Positions 1-8,824 are shown, counted from the first letter of the stretch. The stretch is 64,000 bases of DNA from CAVQHY01 sp963712465 (GCA_963712465.1 CAVQHY010000004.1:806001-870000), one strand, 5' to 3'. Numbers and translations are program-made. The notes: a model not told the origin generated them from the letters alone.

Positions 1-1
1 T

Positions 2-1379
2 CCCGAGGCGATGAGGGTCCTGACCGATCCGGCCGAGACCGGCTCGGTCACGCTCGCGCTTCCCCAGGACATCCAGGCCGAGGCCTACGAGTATCCGGAG
101 ACGTTCTTCCGGCGACGCATCTGGACGATCGAGCGACGACCGCCGACGACCGATTCGATCCGCGCCGCGATCGAGCTGCTCCGCTCGGCGCGAGCGCCCG
201 TTCATCGTCGCAGGCGGCGGCGTGCACTACTCGGAGGCATGGGCCGAGTTGCAGGCGTTCGCCGAGGCTTTCGGCATCCCCGTGGGTGAGACCTTCGTCG
301 GGCGCGGGGCCATGCGCGAGGACTCGCCGCTCGTGCTCGCGGGCGTCGGCGTGACGGGCAACCCGGCCGCCGGCAAGATCGCGGCGGGCGCGGATCTCGT
401 GATCGCGGTCGGCACGCGTCTGACGGACTTCGCAACGGGATCGCGCTCGCTGTTCCAGCATCCGGACGTGCGCTTTGTCGGGGTGAACGTCTGCGGGAGC
501 GACGCCTACAAGCTCGGCGCGCAGCCGATTGTCGCCGACGCGAGGGAGGCGCTCGTCGCTCTCACCGCGGCCGGGCGGGAGGCCGGACTGGGCCCGAGGG
601 AGACCTACGTCGCAGAGGTCGGCCGCGTCCGCGACGAGTGGCGCGAGCACCTGCGCGCCGAGGTCTACGTTCAGACACCCGGAGAGAAGCTCCGCCAGGC
701 CCAGTGCCTCGGTCTCGTGAACGAGCAGGCGCGCCCCGGCGACGTGATCGTGGCGGCCGCCGGAAGCCCGCCGGGAGACGTCCACCAGATGTGGGACGCC
801 ACGGGCGGGCGCACCGCGCACCTCGAGTTCGGCTACTCGTGCATGGGCTACGAGCTCCCCGGCGCGCTCGGCGCCCGCATGGCGGGAGCGACGGGCGAGG
901 TGTACGTGCTGATCGGCGACGGCACGTACCTGATGAACCCGAGCGAGCTGGCGACCGCGGCGCAGGAAGGTCTCAAGGTCACCGTCCTGCTGATGGACAA
1001 CCACGGCTTCCAGGTCATCCGCCGGCTGCAGATGGCGACGGTCGGGACGAGCTTCGGCAACGAGTTTCGGGCCCGCGAGACGGAGTCGAACCGGCTCGAG
1101 GGCGAGTACCTCGAGCTCGACTTCTGCAAGAACGCGGAGAGCATGGGGGCCCGTGCCTGGCACGTCGAGACCGAGGACGAGCTGCGGCGGGCCCTCGACG
1201 AGGCCCGCGCGGAGACGCGCTCCTGCGTGATCCACGTCGAGATCGAGAAGCACATCTTCGGGCCCGGCTCCGAGGTCTGGTGGGACGTCGCCCCGGCCGA
1301 GGTGACCGACGACCCGGAGACGCGCCGGCTGCGCGGGGAATACGAGCGAGGCCGGGAGAGCCAGAGGTACTACGGATGA
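2..1379 (+). CDS. iolD: IolD-like ThDP-dependent trihydroxycyclohexane-1,2-dione hydrolase (5' partial, frameshifted)
   Basis: The gene is cut by the window edge and its N-terminal third is absent. IolD enzymes use thiamine diphosphate to open the ring of 3D-(3,5/4)-trihydroxycyclohexane-1,2-dione in myo-inositol catabolism. Visible signs are the family stretch LTDPAETGSVTLALPQD near the left edge, and the ThDP/Mg motif GDGTYLMNPSEL near nt 915 followed about 25 residues on by DNHG. The frame changes near 191-203: the left frame ends RSARAP and the right frame continues FIVAGGGVHYS. Removing one C from the CCC at 197-199 joins them, so as read only a product restarting at GTG 222 (385 aa) could form. 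The stop overlaps the next start (ATGA). Family assignment is firm; whether the break is real is not known. Confidence 0.85.
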
Positions 1380-2257
1380 GGGTGACGCTCGGGAGCGCGC
1401 CCGACTCGTGGGGGGTCTGGTTCCCCGAGGATCCTCACCAGACTCCCGCGCTCCGCTTCCTCGACGAGGTCTCGGCCGCCGGCTACCGGTGGATCGAGCT
1501 CGGCCCCTACGGCTACCTGCCGACCGACCCCGAGAAGCTCGGCCCGGAGCTCGAGCGGCGCGGCCTCGAGGTGACGGGAACGTTCGCGATGTTCCCGCTC
1601 GAGGACGCCGATCGCTGGGCGGCGATGCGGGACGAGGTCGAGCGGACGTGCCGGCTGATCCGGCACTTCGACGGGCGTTACCTGATCCTGATCGACGACG
1701 TCTACACGAACCTGTTCACGGGCGAGCCTCTGGCGGCGGCGGAGCTCGACGACGAGCGCTGGGCCCAGCTCGTGCGGACGACGAACGAGATCGGCGAGGT
1801 CGCGGACGGCCACGGCCTCACGGTGGTCTTCCACCCGCATGCCGAGACGCACGTCGAGTACGAGCAGCAGATCGAGCGCCTGCTCGCGGAGACCGACGAG
1901 CGGATCGGGATCTGCCTCGACATTGGTCATCACGCGTACCGCGGGGGCGATCCGGTCGAGTTCATGCGGCGTCATCACGACCGCATTCCCTATCTCCATC
2001 TCAAGAGCATCGATCGGGACGTACAGCGACACGTCGAAGCCGAGGGCATCCCGTTCGCCAAGGCGGTCGCGATCGACATGTTCGTCGAGCCGTCGAAGGG
2101 AGCCGTCGACTTCCCGGCGTTCAGAGACGTGCTCGAGGAGGTCGGGTACGAGGGCTTCGGCATCGTCGAGCAGGACATGTACCCGGCTCCGTTCGACAAG
2201 CCGTTTCCGATCGCGAAGCGAACCCACGAGTACCTTCGGGGAATCGGTCTCGGGTGA
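1376..2257 (+). CDS. IolE-like sugar phosphate isomerase/epimerase (TIM barrel)
   Basis: This 293-aa protein has the AP-endonuclease-2/xylose-isomerase-like TIM barrel. In inositol catabolism IolE dehydrates 2-keto-myo-inositol to the dione that IolD opens. It starts MRVTLGSAPDSWGVWFPED, an N-terminus typical of IolE relatives. Metal-ligand segments on successive strands are HPHAETHVE, CLDIGHHAY, YLHLKSID and GIVEQDMY near the C-terminus. The ATG overlaps the iolD stop by four bases, so the two are translationally coupled. The pairing with iolD supports an inositol or related cyclitol substrate, but IolE and other ketose epimerases cannot be separated on motifs alone. Confidence 0.8.
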   Translation: MRVTLGSAPDSWGVWFPEDPHQTPALRFLDEVSAAGYRWIELGPYGYLPTDPEKLGPELERRGLEVTGTFAMFPLEDADRWAAMRDEVERTCRLIRHFDGRYLILIDDVYTNLFTGEPLAAAELDDERWAQLVRTTNEIGEVADGHGLTVVFHPHAETHVEYEQQIERLLAETDERIGICLDIGHHAYRGGDPVEFMRRHHDRIPYLHLKSIDRDVQRHVEAEGIPFAKAVAIDMFVEPSKGAVDFPAFRDVLEEVGYEGFGIVEQDMYPAPFDKPFPIAKRTHEYLRGIGLG

Positions 2258-3228
2258 GCGCCGGCGACGTCCTCGTCACGTTCCCCGCCTTCGATCACGC
2301 CGACGCCGAGACCACGGGGATCCTCGCCCGCGCGGGCCTCGAGATCCGGCTAGCCCCCAAAACCGGAGCGCGCTCGCCCGCCGAGCTCGCGCGGCTCGTG
2401 GGCGATGCGGTCGCCGTCATCGCCAGCACCGATCCGTTCGACCGTTCGGTCTTCGACGGGTGCCCGCGGCTGCGCGTCGTGGCCCGGGTCGGCGTCGGCG
2501 TCGACTCGATCGACCTCGAGGCGGCGACCGCAGCCGCCGTCGTCGTCACGACGACTCCGGGGGTCAACGATCAGGTCGTCGCCGACCATACCCTGGCGCT
2601 GATGCTCGCCGCGATCCGGCGCGTCGTCGAGGCTGACGGCTCCGTCAGGCGCGGGGAGTGGCGCCGGGGAAGCGACATGACGGCCTGGGGCCTTCATCGC
2701 CGCACGGTCGGCATCGTCGGGCTCGGCGCGATCGGACAAGCCGTGGCACGACGACTCACGGGCTTCGACTGCACGCTGCTCGCGCACGACGTCGAGCAGC
2801 GCGCCTTCGACGGCGTCGAGCTCGTCCCGCTCGGCGAGCTCCTCGCCCGCGCGGAGATCGTCACGGTGCACGTCCCGCTCGACGATTCGACGCGTGGCCT
2901 GATCGGCGCCGACGAGATCGCCCAGCTCCGTCCTGGAGCGATCGTCGTCAACGCGGCGCGTGGGGGGATCGTCGACGAGGCCGCCTTGACGGAGGGACTT
3001 CGATCGGGGCATGTGCATGCGGCCGCGCTCGACGTCTTCGAGCACGAGCCGCCGGTCGGCTCGCCGCTGCTCGAGCTGCCGAACGTCGTCCTCTCGCCGC
3101 ACGTGGCGGCCCTGAGCGAGGAGTCGGTACGGCGAATGCTCCGGCTGGCTGCGGAGGCGGTCGTCACGGTGCTTCGGGGAGGGGAGCCGCCGGGGGTCGT
3201 GAACCCCATGGCGCTGGCAGCGCGGTAA
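2254..3228 (+). CDS. D-isomer-specific 2-hydroxyacid dehydrogenase
   Basis: A 324-aa NAD(P)-dependent dehydrogenase of the phosphoglycerate dehydrogenase/glyoxylate reductase family, interconverting a 2-hydroxyacid and a 2-oxoacid in the cytoplasm. The nucleotide-binding signature GIVGLGAIGQAVA lies mid-protein. Catalytic segments follow: NAARGGIVDEAAL (Arg), a Glu in DVFEHEPPVG and the His in SPHVAAL. The GTG start overlaps the upstream stop (GTGA), which puts it in the iolD-iolE unit. Length is standard for members lacking the ACT domain of true SerA. The substrate is unknown; the context suggests an acid formed from cyclitol breakdown. Confidence 0.85.
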   Translation: MSAGDVLVTFPAFDHADAETTGILARAGLEIRLAPKTGARSPAELARLVGDAVAVIASTDPFDRSVFDGCPRLRVVARVGVGVDSIDLEAATAAAVVVTTTPGVNDQVVADHTLALMLAAIRRVVEADGSVRRGEWRRGSDMTAWGLHRRTVGIVGLGAIGQAVARRLTGFDCTLLAHDVEQRAFDGVELVPLGELLARAEIVTVHVPLDDSTRGLIGADEIAQLRPGAIVVNAARGGIVDEAALTEGLRSGHVHAAALDVFEHEPPVGSPLLELPNVVLSPHVAALSEESVRRMLRLAAEAVVTVLRGGEPPGVVNPMALAAR

Positions 3229-3231
3229 GCG

Positions 3232-3969
3232 ATGGGTGACGTCCCGAGCGATCGGCACCAGACCGCCGGCGAGTTCGTCGTCGAGAGGCTGCGGAACGAC
3301 ATCCTCACCGGCCGGCTCGAGGGCGGCCTACCGCTCGTCCTCGACCAGCTCGCCGAGCGCTTCGGGACGAGCGTGATCCCGATCCGCGAGGCGCTTCGCG
3401 TCCTCGAGTCCGAGCGGCTCGTGGTGCTCCGCCCTCACCGGACCGCGCGGGTTGCCGAGCTCAGCCTCGAGGAGCTCGAGGACCTCTATCGCGTGCGCCT
3501 GCTCGTCGACGTCGAGGCGGTGCGGCTCGCCCACGGGAACCTCTCCAGCCAGGAGCTGCGCGAGCTCCGCGCGCTGATCGACTCGATGGAGCGCTACGCG
3601 GTCGAGGGGGACGACCTGACCGCGTTCTCGGTGCACGCGAGCATCCACTTTCGGATCTACGAGGCAGCCGGCTCGCCGGTGCTGCTCGGGATCCTCGAGC
3701 GGCTCTGGGACGAGACCGAACGCTATCGCCACGCCGTCAAGCACTACCGGAGCGATCCGCGCTCCTGGGGAGACGAGCACCGGCGGCTCGTCGACCGGCT
3801 CGAGCACGGGGAGGCCGAAGGTGCCGCAGCCGAGATGCGCGCGCATCTGACCCGTACGCTCGAGGCGCTCACCGAGGCCCGGACCGTCGAGCAGGCGTTC
3901 GGCTCGGGCGGCCCCGAGGGACGGCAGGCTCCTCGATCGTCTCGCCGCTCTTCCGCGGCCCCGCGCTGA
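3232..3969 (+). CDS. GntR-family transcriptional regulator (FCD/FadR subfamily)
   Basis: A 245-aa regulator with an N-terminal winged helix-turn-helix (about residues 12-75; LDQLAERFGTSVIPIREALR is the recognition region) and an all-alpha FCD effector domain (about 80-210). The FCD domain shows the usual acidic and histidine ligand residues (DLYRVRLLVDVEAVRLAH, HASIHFRIYEAAG). Such proteins usually repress a neighbouring catabolic operon and release DNA on binding a small acid. It follows the dehydrogenase by three bases, so it is probably autoregulated with the cluster. The last 25 residues are low-complexity Arg/Ser. Confidence 0.88.
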   Translation: MGDVPSDRHQTAGEFVVERLRNDILTGRLEGGLPLVLDQLAERFGTSVIPIREALRVLESERLVVLRPHRTARVAELSLEELEDLYRVRLLVDVEAVRLAHGNLSSQELRELRALIDSMERYAVEGDDLTAFSVHASIHFRIYEAAGSPVLLGILERLWDETERYRHAVKHYRSDPRSWGDEHRRLVDRLEHGEAEGAAAEMRAHLTRTLEALTEARTVEQAFGSGGPEGRQAPRSSRRSSAAPR

Positions 3970-3978
3970 GTCGGTGTC

Positions 3979-4008
3979 TTGACACTCGCTCGGCCGGCGT
4001 CGTACGCT
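3979..4008 (+). promoter_or_regulatory. Putative sigma-70-type promoter before the IclR gene
   Basis: A perfect TTGACA (3979-3984) is followed after 18 bases by TACGCT (4003-4008). The IclR-family start lies 25 bases downstream. A short dyad, CTCA-AATA-TGAG (about 4027-4038), overlaps the start and could be an operator. Read from sequence only. Confidence 0.45.
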
Positions 4009-4033
4009 TCAGAAGCAAACTCATGCCTCAAAT

Positions 4034-4909
4034 ATGAGACAGCATGGCGTGAGCACCTCTCCGAACAACGGCGTCGGTCGCACGACCCGTCTCGACTCCG
4101 TACCCCGTTACGTCGCACCGGCGGCCGCGTGCGCGGCTGACGTGCTGCATCACCTGGCGCGGACGGCTCGGCCGGCGTCGATCGCGGAGCTCGCGCGCTC
4201 GATCGGCTGTACGAAGTCGCTCGCGTTCCGTGTCGTCAACGAGCTCGAGGCTCGCCAGCTTCTGCGCAAGACCGATCGCAACCAGTTCTGGCTCGGGCTC
4301 GGTGCGCTCGAGATCGGTGGGGCATACGCGGCGAACGCGGACTACGCCGACGGCATGCGGCGGGCGCTGAGCGAGCTGGCCGGGAGGTTCGGAGAGACGG
4401 CGCACCTGGGGGTGCTCCAGGGCACGGACGTCTTCTACGTCATGAACGAGCAGGCACCGGACGCCATCGTCGGGATCAGCTACGCGGGCAAGCGCCTGCC
4501 TGCCAACTGCACGGCGCTGGGCAAGGCGCTGCTCGCCCGGCTCGCCGACTCCGAGGTCGAGGAACGGTTCGGCGGGGACTACCCACGTCTGACGTCTCGC
4601 TCCGTCACCGACCCCGACGTCCTGCGTGCCCAGCTCGCGCGGGCCCGCGCAGACGGGTATGCGACCGTCGACGGCGAGGCGATCCTGGGTCGCTTCGCGG
4701 TGGCGCTCTGCGTCGACGTCTCGGGGCTCGCCGACCCCGCGGCGATCGCGGTCTCGGGCAGCGCGGACGTCCTGGCGGAGCGGCGCGAGGAGATCGCCGA
4801 CGCGCTGCAGCGGGCACGCGCCTTCCTCGAGCGTGAGGGGGTGGCCCGGTCGGCGCTCGAGTCGATGCATCCGGCCGCGGCGCCCGCGGGCGCGGGGATT
4901 CCGGGGTGA
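4034..4909 (+). CDS. IclR-family transcriptional regulator
   Basis: A 291-aa regulator. The N-terminal winged helix (about residues 30-90: SIAELARSIGCTKSLAFRVVNELE) is followed by the GAF-like IclR effector domain (about 105-260). The latter carries the family stretch LPANCTALGKALLA and a Cys-containing strand near FAVALCVDVSG. IclR proteins control carbon-source operons in response to small aromatic or sugar-acid effectors. It has its own promoter-like region and overlaps the next gene by four bases (GTGA), so it is probably co-transcribed with the aldolase and SDR and may control them. Confidence 0.88.
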   Translation: MRQHGVSTSPNNGVGRTTRLDSVPRYVAPAAACAADVLHHLARTARPASIAELARSIGCTKSLAFRVVNELEARQLLRKTDRNQFWLGLGALEIGGAYAANADYADGMRRALSELAGRFGETAHLGVLQGTDVFYVMNEQAPDAIVGISYAGKRLPANCTALGKALLARLADSEVEERFGGDYPRLTSRSVTDPDVLRAQLARARADGYATVDGEAILGRFAVALCVDVSGLADPAAIAVSGSADVLAERREEIADALQRARAFLEREGVARSALESMHPAAAPAGAGIPG

Positions 4910-5730
4910 TCGACCGGCACCCGCTCCACGAGGTCTGGAGCGGCGATGCAGCCATGCTCGGCGCCTGGTGCACGCTCCCCGGTCGCGAGTCGGCGGTGCT
5001 CGTCGGGCGGTCGGGCTTCGACTGGTGCGGGCTCGACATGCAACACGGCCTGATCGGCTATGAGGGGATGGTCGAGATGATCCCTCCGCTCGCAGCCTCG
5101 GGGACCGCCGTGCTGGTTCGTGTCCCATCCGGGGAAGCGTCCTCGATCGGACGGGCGCTCGACGCGGGGGCGCACGGCGTGATCGTCCCGGGGCTGCGGA
5201 CGGCCGACGATGCCGACCTGGCGGCGAAGGCCTGCCGCTACCCGCCGGCGGGCTCACGCAGCTGGGGCCCGATCGAGTCACGGGTCGGCGGGCGCCCGTG
5301 TACCCCGGCGAGCAGCGACCGCGACGTCATCTGCGCGGTCATGATCCAGTCCGCGCCGGCGGCTGCCGCGATCGACGAGATCGTGGGCGTGTGGGGGGTG
5401 GATGCGGTGCTCGTCGACCCAGACGATCTCGCGGTGTCCCTCGGTCGCTGGAGCCCGGAGCGAGGGGTCGAGCCGAAGGTCGTCGAGGTCGTGCGGGAGG
5501 TCGGGGCGGCGTGCGGCGCAGCCGGAATCGTGTGCGGGGTCATCTGCCGGGCCGAGGAGGTGTCGCTCTGGCTCGAGGCAGGCATGCGGCTCCTCGCGAT
5601 CCAGTCGGACGTCGACGCCTTGCGGGACGGCCTTCGGGGCGCGCTCGAGCGTGCGCGGCGGCTTGCCGATTCGACGCACCCCGCGCCGCTCGTTCTGGTC
5701 GAGGGCGCGGCCACGTCCTCCCGCTGGTAG
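4906..5730 (+). CDS. HpcH/HpaI-family aldolase/citrate lyase-like protein
   Basis: A 274-aa class II aldolase of the HpcH/HpaI family, which cleaves 2-keto-3-deoxy acids to pyruvate plus an aldehyde with a divalent metal. Recognisable parts are FDWCGLDMQHGLIGYEG, GAHGVIVPGL, the loop CRYPPAGSRSWGP and the Asp-bearing strand VDPDDLAVSLG. The strand that normally reads MIET and supplies a metal-binding Glu reads MIQS here, putting Gln at about residue 148. Metal binding or the reaction may therefore differ. It is coupled to the IclR gene (GTGA overlap) and followed within four bases by an SDR. Confidence 0.82.
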   Translation: MIDRHPLHEVWSGDAAMLGAWCTLPGRESAVLVGRSGFDWCGLDMQHGLIGYEGMVEMIPPLAASGTAVLVRVPSGEASSIGRALDAGAHGVIVPGLRTADDADLAAKACRYPPAGSRSWGPIESRVGGRPCTPASSDRDVICAVMIQSAPAAAAIDEIVGVWGVDAVLVDPDDLAVSLGRWSPERGVEPKVVEVVREVGAACGAAGIVCGVICRAEEVSLWLEAGMRLLAIQSDVDALRDGLRGALERARRLADSTHPAPLVLVEGAATSSRW

Positions 5731-5733
5731 CGC

Positions 5734-6498
5734 GTGGCCGGAAGGGTCGCACTCGTCACCGGTGCCGGCAGGGGCATCGGGCGTGTGACCGCCGAGCTGC
5801 TCGCGCGGCGGGGGGCGAAGGTGATGGCCGTCTCCCGGAGCGAGCACGAGCTCGAGGAGGTTGCACGGTCGGAAGGAGTCGAGTATCTGGTCGGGACGGT
5901 TGCCACGCCCGCCGGATGCCTGGAGATCGTCGAGGAGACGACGCGGCGGCTCGGCCCGATCGAGGTGCTCGTCAACAACGCGGGGATGGGCTCCTATCGG
6001 GAGCGGGAGATCTGGGAGCAGGACCCGGCGGTGTGGCGCGAGTCGATGGCGGTCAACCTCGACGCGCCGTTCGAGCTCACCCGCCTGGTCGTAGGCGGGA
6101 TGATCGAGCGCGGCTGGGGGAGGATCGTGATGGTGTGCTCCACGGCGAGCGTCGCCGGAGGCATCGCTCCCGGGATGACCGCCTACGCCTCCGCGAAGCA
6201 CGGCCTGCTCGGGCTTACGCGCGCCGTCGCCCTCGACGTCGCCCCGTTCGGCGTCACGTGCAACGCGGTGCTTCCCGGCAGCGTGCGGACGCGCACGTCG
6301 GAGCTCAAGGTCGAGCAGGAGGCCGCCCGGCTCGGAATCTCGATCGAGGCGGCATGGTCGGAGCGAGCCTCCCGCTACCGCGCCGGCCGGATCGTCGAGG
6401 CGGACGAGGTCGCGCAGACGATCGCGTTTCTCGTCAGCGAGGAGGCAAGCGGAGTCAACGGCGAAGGCGTGGCCGTCGCCCTTCAGGCACACGGCTGA
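5734..6498 (+). CDS. SDR-family oxidoreductase
   Basis: A 254-aa classical short-chain dehydrogenase/reductase. The cofactor motif TGAGRGIG is at the N-terminus, NNAGMG follows near residue 80, and the catalytic Ser sits in CSTAS with YASAKHG as the YxxxK pair. The C-terminus ends in GVNGEGVAVALQAHG instead of the common INVDGG. The GTG start is three bases after the aldolase stop, making this the last gene of the run. It probably oxidises a hydroxyl of the sugar acid or cyclitol handled by the cluster; the substrate is inferred only. Confidence 0.85.
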   Translation: MAGRVALVTGAGRGIGRVTAELLARRGAKVMAVSRSEHELEEVARSEGVEYLVGTVATPAGCLEIVEETTRRLGPIEVLVNNAGMGSYREREIWEQDPAVWRESMAVNLDAPFELTRLVVGGMIERGWGRIVMVCSTASVAGGIAPGMTAYASAKHGLLGLTRAVALDVAPFGVTCNAVLPGSVRTRTSELKVEQEAARLGISIEAAWSERASRYRAGRIVEADEVAQTIAFLVSEEASGVNGEGVAVALQAHG

Positions 6499-6514
6499 CT
6501 TCGCGGCGTGGGCG

Positions 6515-7198
6515 TTAAAAGCCGGACGGGTCGAGCACGACGATCGTCGGTCGACCGGGGGGCGGCAGCGCAGCGGGGATCTCGATCGTCGAGCTGCCCG
6601 CGCGGAGAACGAGGGCTTCCGGATGCCGCGCGAGGAACTCGTCGACCGCCAGCATGTCCACCTTGATCTGAGGGAGCCCGTAGTGCATCGGGACGATCCA
6701 GCGGGGAGAGAGGACGTCGATGACGGCGTCCAGGTCGTCGAGAGGGATCGTCAGGCCTCCGCCTGCGAGTGCGAGCAGCACGTCACAGCGCCCGACGAAC
6801 GGTGCGAGCGCCTCCGGCTGGACTCGATGGCCGACGTCACCCATGTGGAGGATCCAGAGGCCCTCCAGAGCGAAGGCGTACATCGCGTTCGGGTCGGGCC
6901 CGTCGGGGTGATCGTCGGACTCGTGCGTGGCGACGGCGACGATCGGGATGCCGCCGAGCTCGGGCCCGTGCCCTGCGGCCACGTCGAGCGCGTCGACGAC
7001 GAGCGGCTCCCCCTCGACGAGGCCCACGTTCGCGTGGCCGCTGTCGTCGAGCGAGCTCAGCATCACGATGTCGCCCGTGATGGTTATCTCGGGGACGCCG
7101 AGCTCGTCGGGCGTGTAGGGATCCAGCACGAGCACCGGCGTGTTCTGCCCCCAGACCCGGAAGCACGCGTGGCCGACCCATTCGACTGTCACGCTCAA
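6515..7198 (-). CDS. Divergent metallo-beta-lactamase-fold protein (UlaG-like)
   Basis: A 227-aa protein of the MBL-fold family related to UlaG-type hydrolases. It opens VEWVGHACFRV and keeps later metal-site strands: THESDDHPDG, LHMGDVGHR and the C-terminal VPMHYGLPQIK. The position of the usual HxHxDH metal motif reads SSLDDSGHAN (about residues 48-57), so most ligands of the first metal are absent. Hydrolase activity should not be assumed. The start is TTG 7198, with GTG 7192 as an alternative. It faces the upstream SDR tail to tail. Confidence 0.72.
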   Translation of the reverse strand: MSVTVEWVGHACFRVWGQNTPVLVLDPYTPDELGVPEITITGDIVMLSSLDDSGHANVGLVEGEPLVVDALDVAAGHGPELGGIPIVAVATHESDDHPDGPDPNAMYAFALEGLWILHMGDVGHRVQPEALAPFVGRCDVLLALAGGGLTIPLDDLDAVIDVLSPRWIVPMHYGLPQIKVDMLAVDEFLARHPEALVLRAGSSTIEIPAALPPPGRPTIVVLDPSGF

Positions 7199-7249
7199 GC
7201 GGGCTGATCCCCGGTTGACCTCGGTCCGCCCATCGGTCGTCGGCGAAGC

Positions 7250-8074
7250 CTACGCGGGCAGCTCATCCGACGGCAGGCCGCTCGGCCGGCGGGGGTAACG
7301 TCGCTCCGCGACGACCGAGAAGCTGGCGTCGTGCCAGGCGTAGGTCGTGATCGCGATCGAGTCCGGCGTCGCCTCGAACGCGTGGAAACCGCCGACCTCG
7401 GCTGGTCTGCGGGGCCGTGGGCGCCGCAACCCGGGGGCGACGGCGAGGACAAGCGGGACGCCGACGCCGGCCTGCACCTCCCGCCGCTCGTGCACGGAGC
7501 TCTGATGAATGTGTCCCGAGAGGACGAGCTCGGCGCCCGCGGCGGCGAGCGCGGCGAGCGTCTCCGACCGCCTCGGCACCGTGCGCTTCGAGTCCCGCCA
7601 CGGCGCGTCGCTGAGCTGGTGGTGGAGCGCGACGACGCGAAACGCACCTGTCGGCGCGGCGGTAAGCTCACGCGCCACTCGTTCGAGTTGGCTCCGCCCG
7701 ACGGCGCCTCGCTGGTACTTCCCGGCCCGTACGGAGTTGACGCCGACCGCGACCAGGCGCTCGCTGCGAAACGTCGGCTCCGTCTCGTCCCAGACCTGCG
7801 AGAACGCCCTGAAGGTGCGCGTGAAGCGTGCCGGCGGCAGCGCCGGGATGTCGTGGTTTCCCGGGATGACGAGGAGAGGCCGGCGCAGCGAGTGCAGGAA
7901 CACGCGGGCCAGCTCGTGCTCCTCCCTGCGGTTTCGGTGGGTCAGGTCACCGGTGACGACGACGAGCTCCGGCTCGAGTTCGGCGGCGACGCTGCGAAGA
8001 CCCGCCTCGACCTCCTGCTCCGCGTGGGTCCCCATGTGCAGATCGGAGACCTGCAGGAGGCGTAGGGGCGCCAT
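7250..8074 (-). CDS. Calcineurin-like metallophosphoesterase (3',5'-cAMP phosphodiesterase-like)
   Basis: A 274-aa protein with the full dinuclear metal signature of the family in order: SDLHMG near residue 10, GDLTHRNR, PGNHD, LHHQL and SGHIHQS. These residues bind two metals that hydrolyse phosphodiester or phosphomonoester bonds. The size and spacing fit CpdA-like cyclic-nucleotide phosphodiesterases, but the substrate cannot be read from motifs. No signal peptide is seen, so it is cytoplasmic. It starts 25 bases from the divergent small membrane-protein gene at 8100. Confidence 0.85.
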   Translation of the reverse strand: MAPLRLLQVSDLHMGTHAEQEVEAGLRSVAAELEPELVVVTGDLTHRNRREEHELARVFLHSLRRPLLVIPGNHDIPALPPARFTRTFRAFSQVWDETEPTFRSERLVAVGVNSVRAGKYQRGAVGRSQLERVARELTAAPTGAFRVVALHHQLSDAPWRDSKRTVPRRSETLAALAAAGAELVLSGHIHQSSVHERREVQAGVGVPLVLAVAPGLRRPRPRRPAEVGGFHAFEATPDSIAITTYAWHDASFSVVAERRYPRRPSGLPSDELPA

Positions 8075-8087
8075 CGACCGCTGAATC

Positions 8088-8093
8088 TATAGT
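8088..8093 (+). promoter_or_regulatory. -10 element of a putative leaderless promoter
   Basis: TATAGT ends six bases before ATG 8100. Transcription would then begin at or next to the start codon. The same layout recurs at five other genes in this window. Confidence 0.5.
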
Positions 8094-8099
8094 TTGAGC

Positions 8100-8339
8100 A
8101 TGCCCGAGGAATCCACAGAGATTTTCGACGACATCTACCTCGGCCTGCGCGCAGGCGCGGCCGAGCGGAAGAAGCGCCGGGGCGAGCCTCTGTCGCAGGA
8201 CGAGCAGGAGGCGCTCGGCCACTGGTCGCATCTCTCGACCTGGCGGAAGGCGCTCGCTGTGGGCGGGTTCGCGATCGGAACGTTCGGGCTGGGCTTCACG
8301 CTCGGCGGCCTCGTGTTCGGCCGCTGGCGCAAGGCTTAA
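8100..8339 (+). CDS. Small single-pass membrane protein, function unknown
   Basis: A 79-aa protein starting at ATG 8100; an in-frame TTG at 8094 is possible but less likely, because the -10-like TATAGT sits directly before it. The first 50 residues are charged and cytoplasmic-looking (AERKKRRGEPLSQDEQEALG). The C-terminal third is a glycine-rich hydrophobic helix (LAVGGFAIGTFGLGFTLGG) closed by GRWRKA. I do not recognise the family. It is divergent from the phosphoesterase and followed by another membrane-anchored protein. Confidence 0.65.
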   Translation: MPEESTEIFDDIYLGLRAGAAERKKRRGEPLSQDEQEALGHWSHLSTWRKALAVGGFAIGTFGLGFTLGGLVFGRWRKA

Positions 8340-8392
8340 GCCCTCACCGGCCCAACCGGAGGATCGTCCGACGGCGCGCCGAAGGGTGCGGC

Positions 8393-8824
8393 GTGGCCGG
8401 CTCGCTCACCGGGGACGCAGACGTCCGCCTCGATGTGCGCCCCCACGGCGTCGCGCTCGTACGCCCACTCGTGCGCGCGCTTGTTCTTGCCGCGGCAGGC
8501 GGGGCGATCGTGGTGCTCGGCGCATCCCACCACTGGCTGCTCGGCGCTGTCGGCGGCGGTGCGATGGCGATCGCGGCGGCGATCGCGCTCGTCGCCGTGT
8601 GGCGCTGGGATCGCACCCGGATCGTCGTCACAGCCGATCAGCTGCTCGTCGTCTCGGGGATCGTCGGTCGCCACGCCGCAGCCGTGAGGCTCGGCGAGTC
8701 GTGTCGCGTCGGGGTCAGGCAGGGGCTCGTCGGGCGCTTGCTCGGCTACGGGACGCTCGTCGCGGGCGAGCTCGAGGTTCCCTACGTCGCCGACCCGGTC
8801 GGCACGTGCCGGCTCGCGCGCTAG
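8393..8824 (+). CDS. Membrane-anchored PH-like domain protein
   Basis: A 143-aa protein with two adjacent hydrophobic helices at about residues 25-70 (ALVLAAAGGAIVVLGAS; LLGAVGGGAMAIAAAIALVAVW). A beta-rich region follows, beginning WDRTRIVVTADQLLVVSGIVG. Two helices plus a compact beta domain are typical of bacterial PH (bPH2/YdbS-like) membrane proteins, whose role is poorly known. The start is GTG 8393. It is the last gene before the phosphotriesterase-like gene, which appears to have its own promoter overlapping this stop. Confidence 0.65.
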   Translation: MAGSLTGDADVRLDVRPHGVALVRPLVRALVLAAAGGAIVVLGASHHWLLGAVGGGAMAIAAAIALVAVWRWDRTRIVVTADQLLVVSGIVGRHAAAVRLGESCRVGVRQGLVGRLLGYGTLVAGELEVPYVADPVGTCRLAR

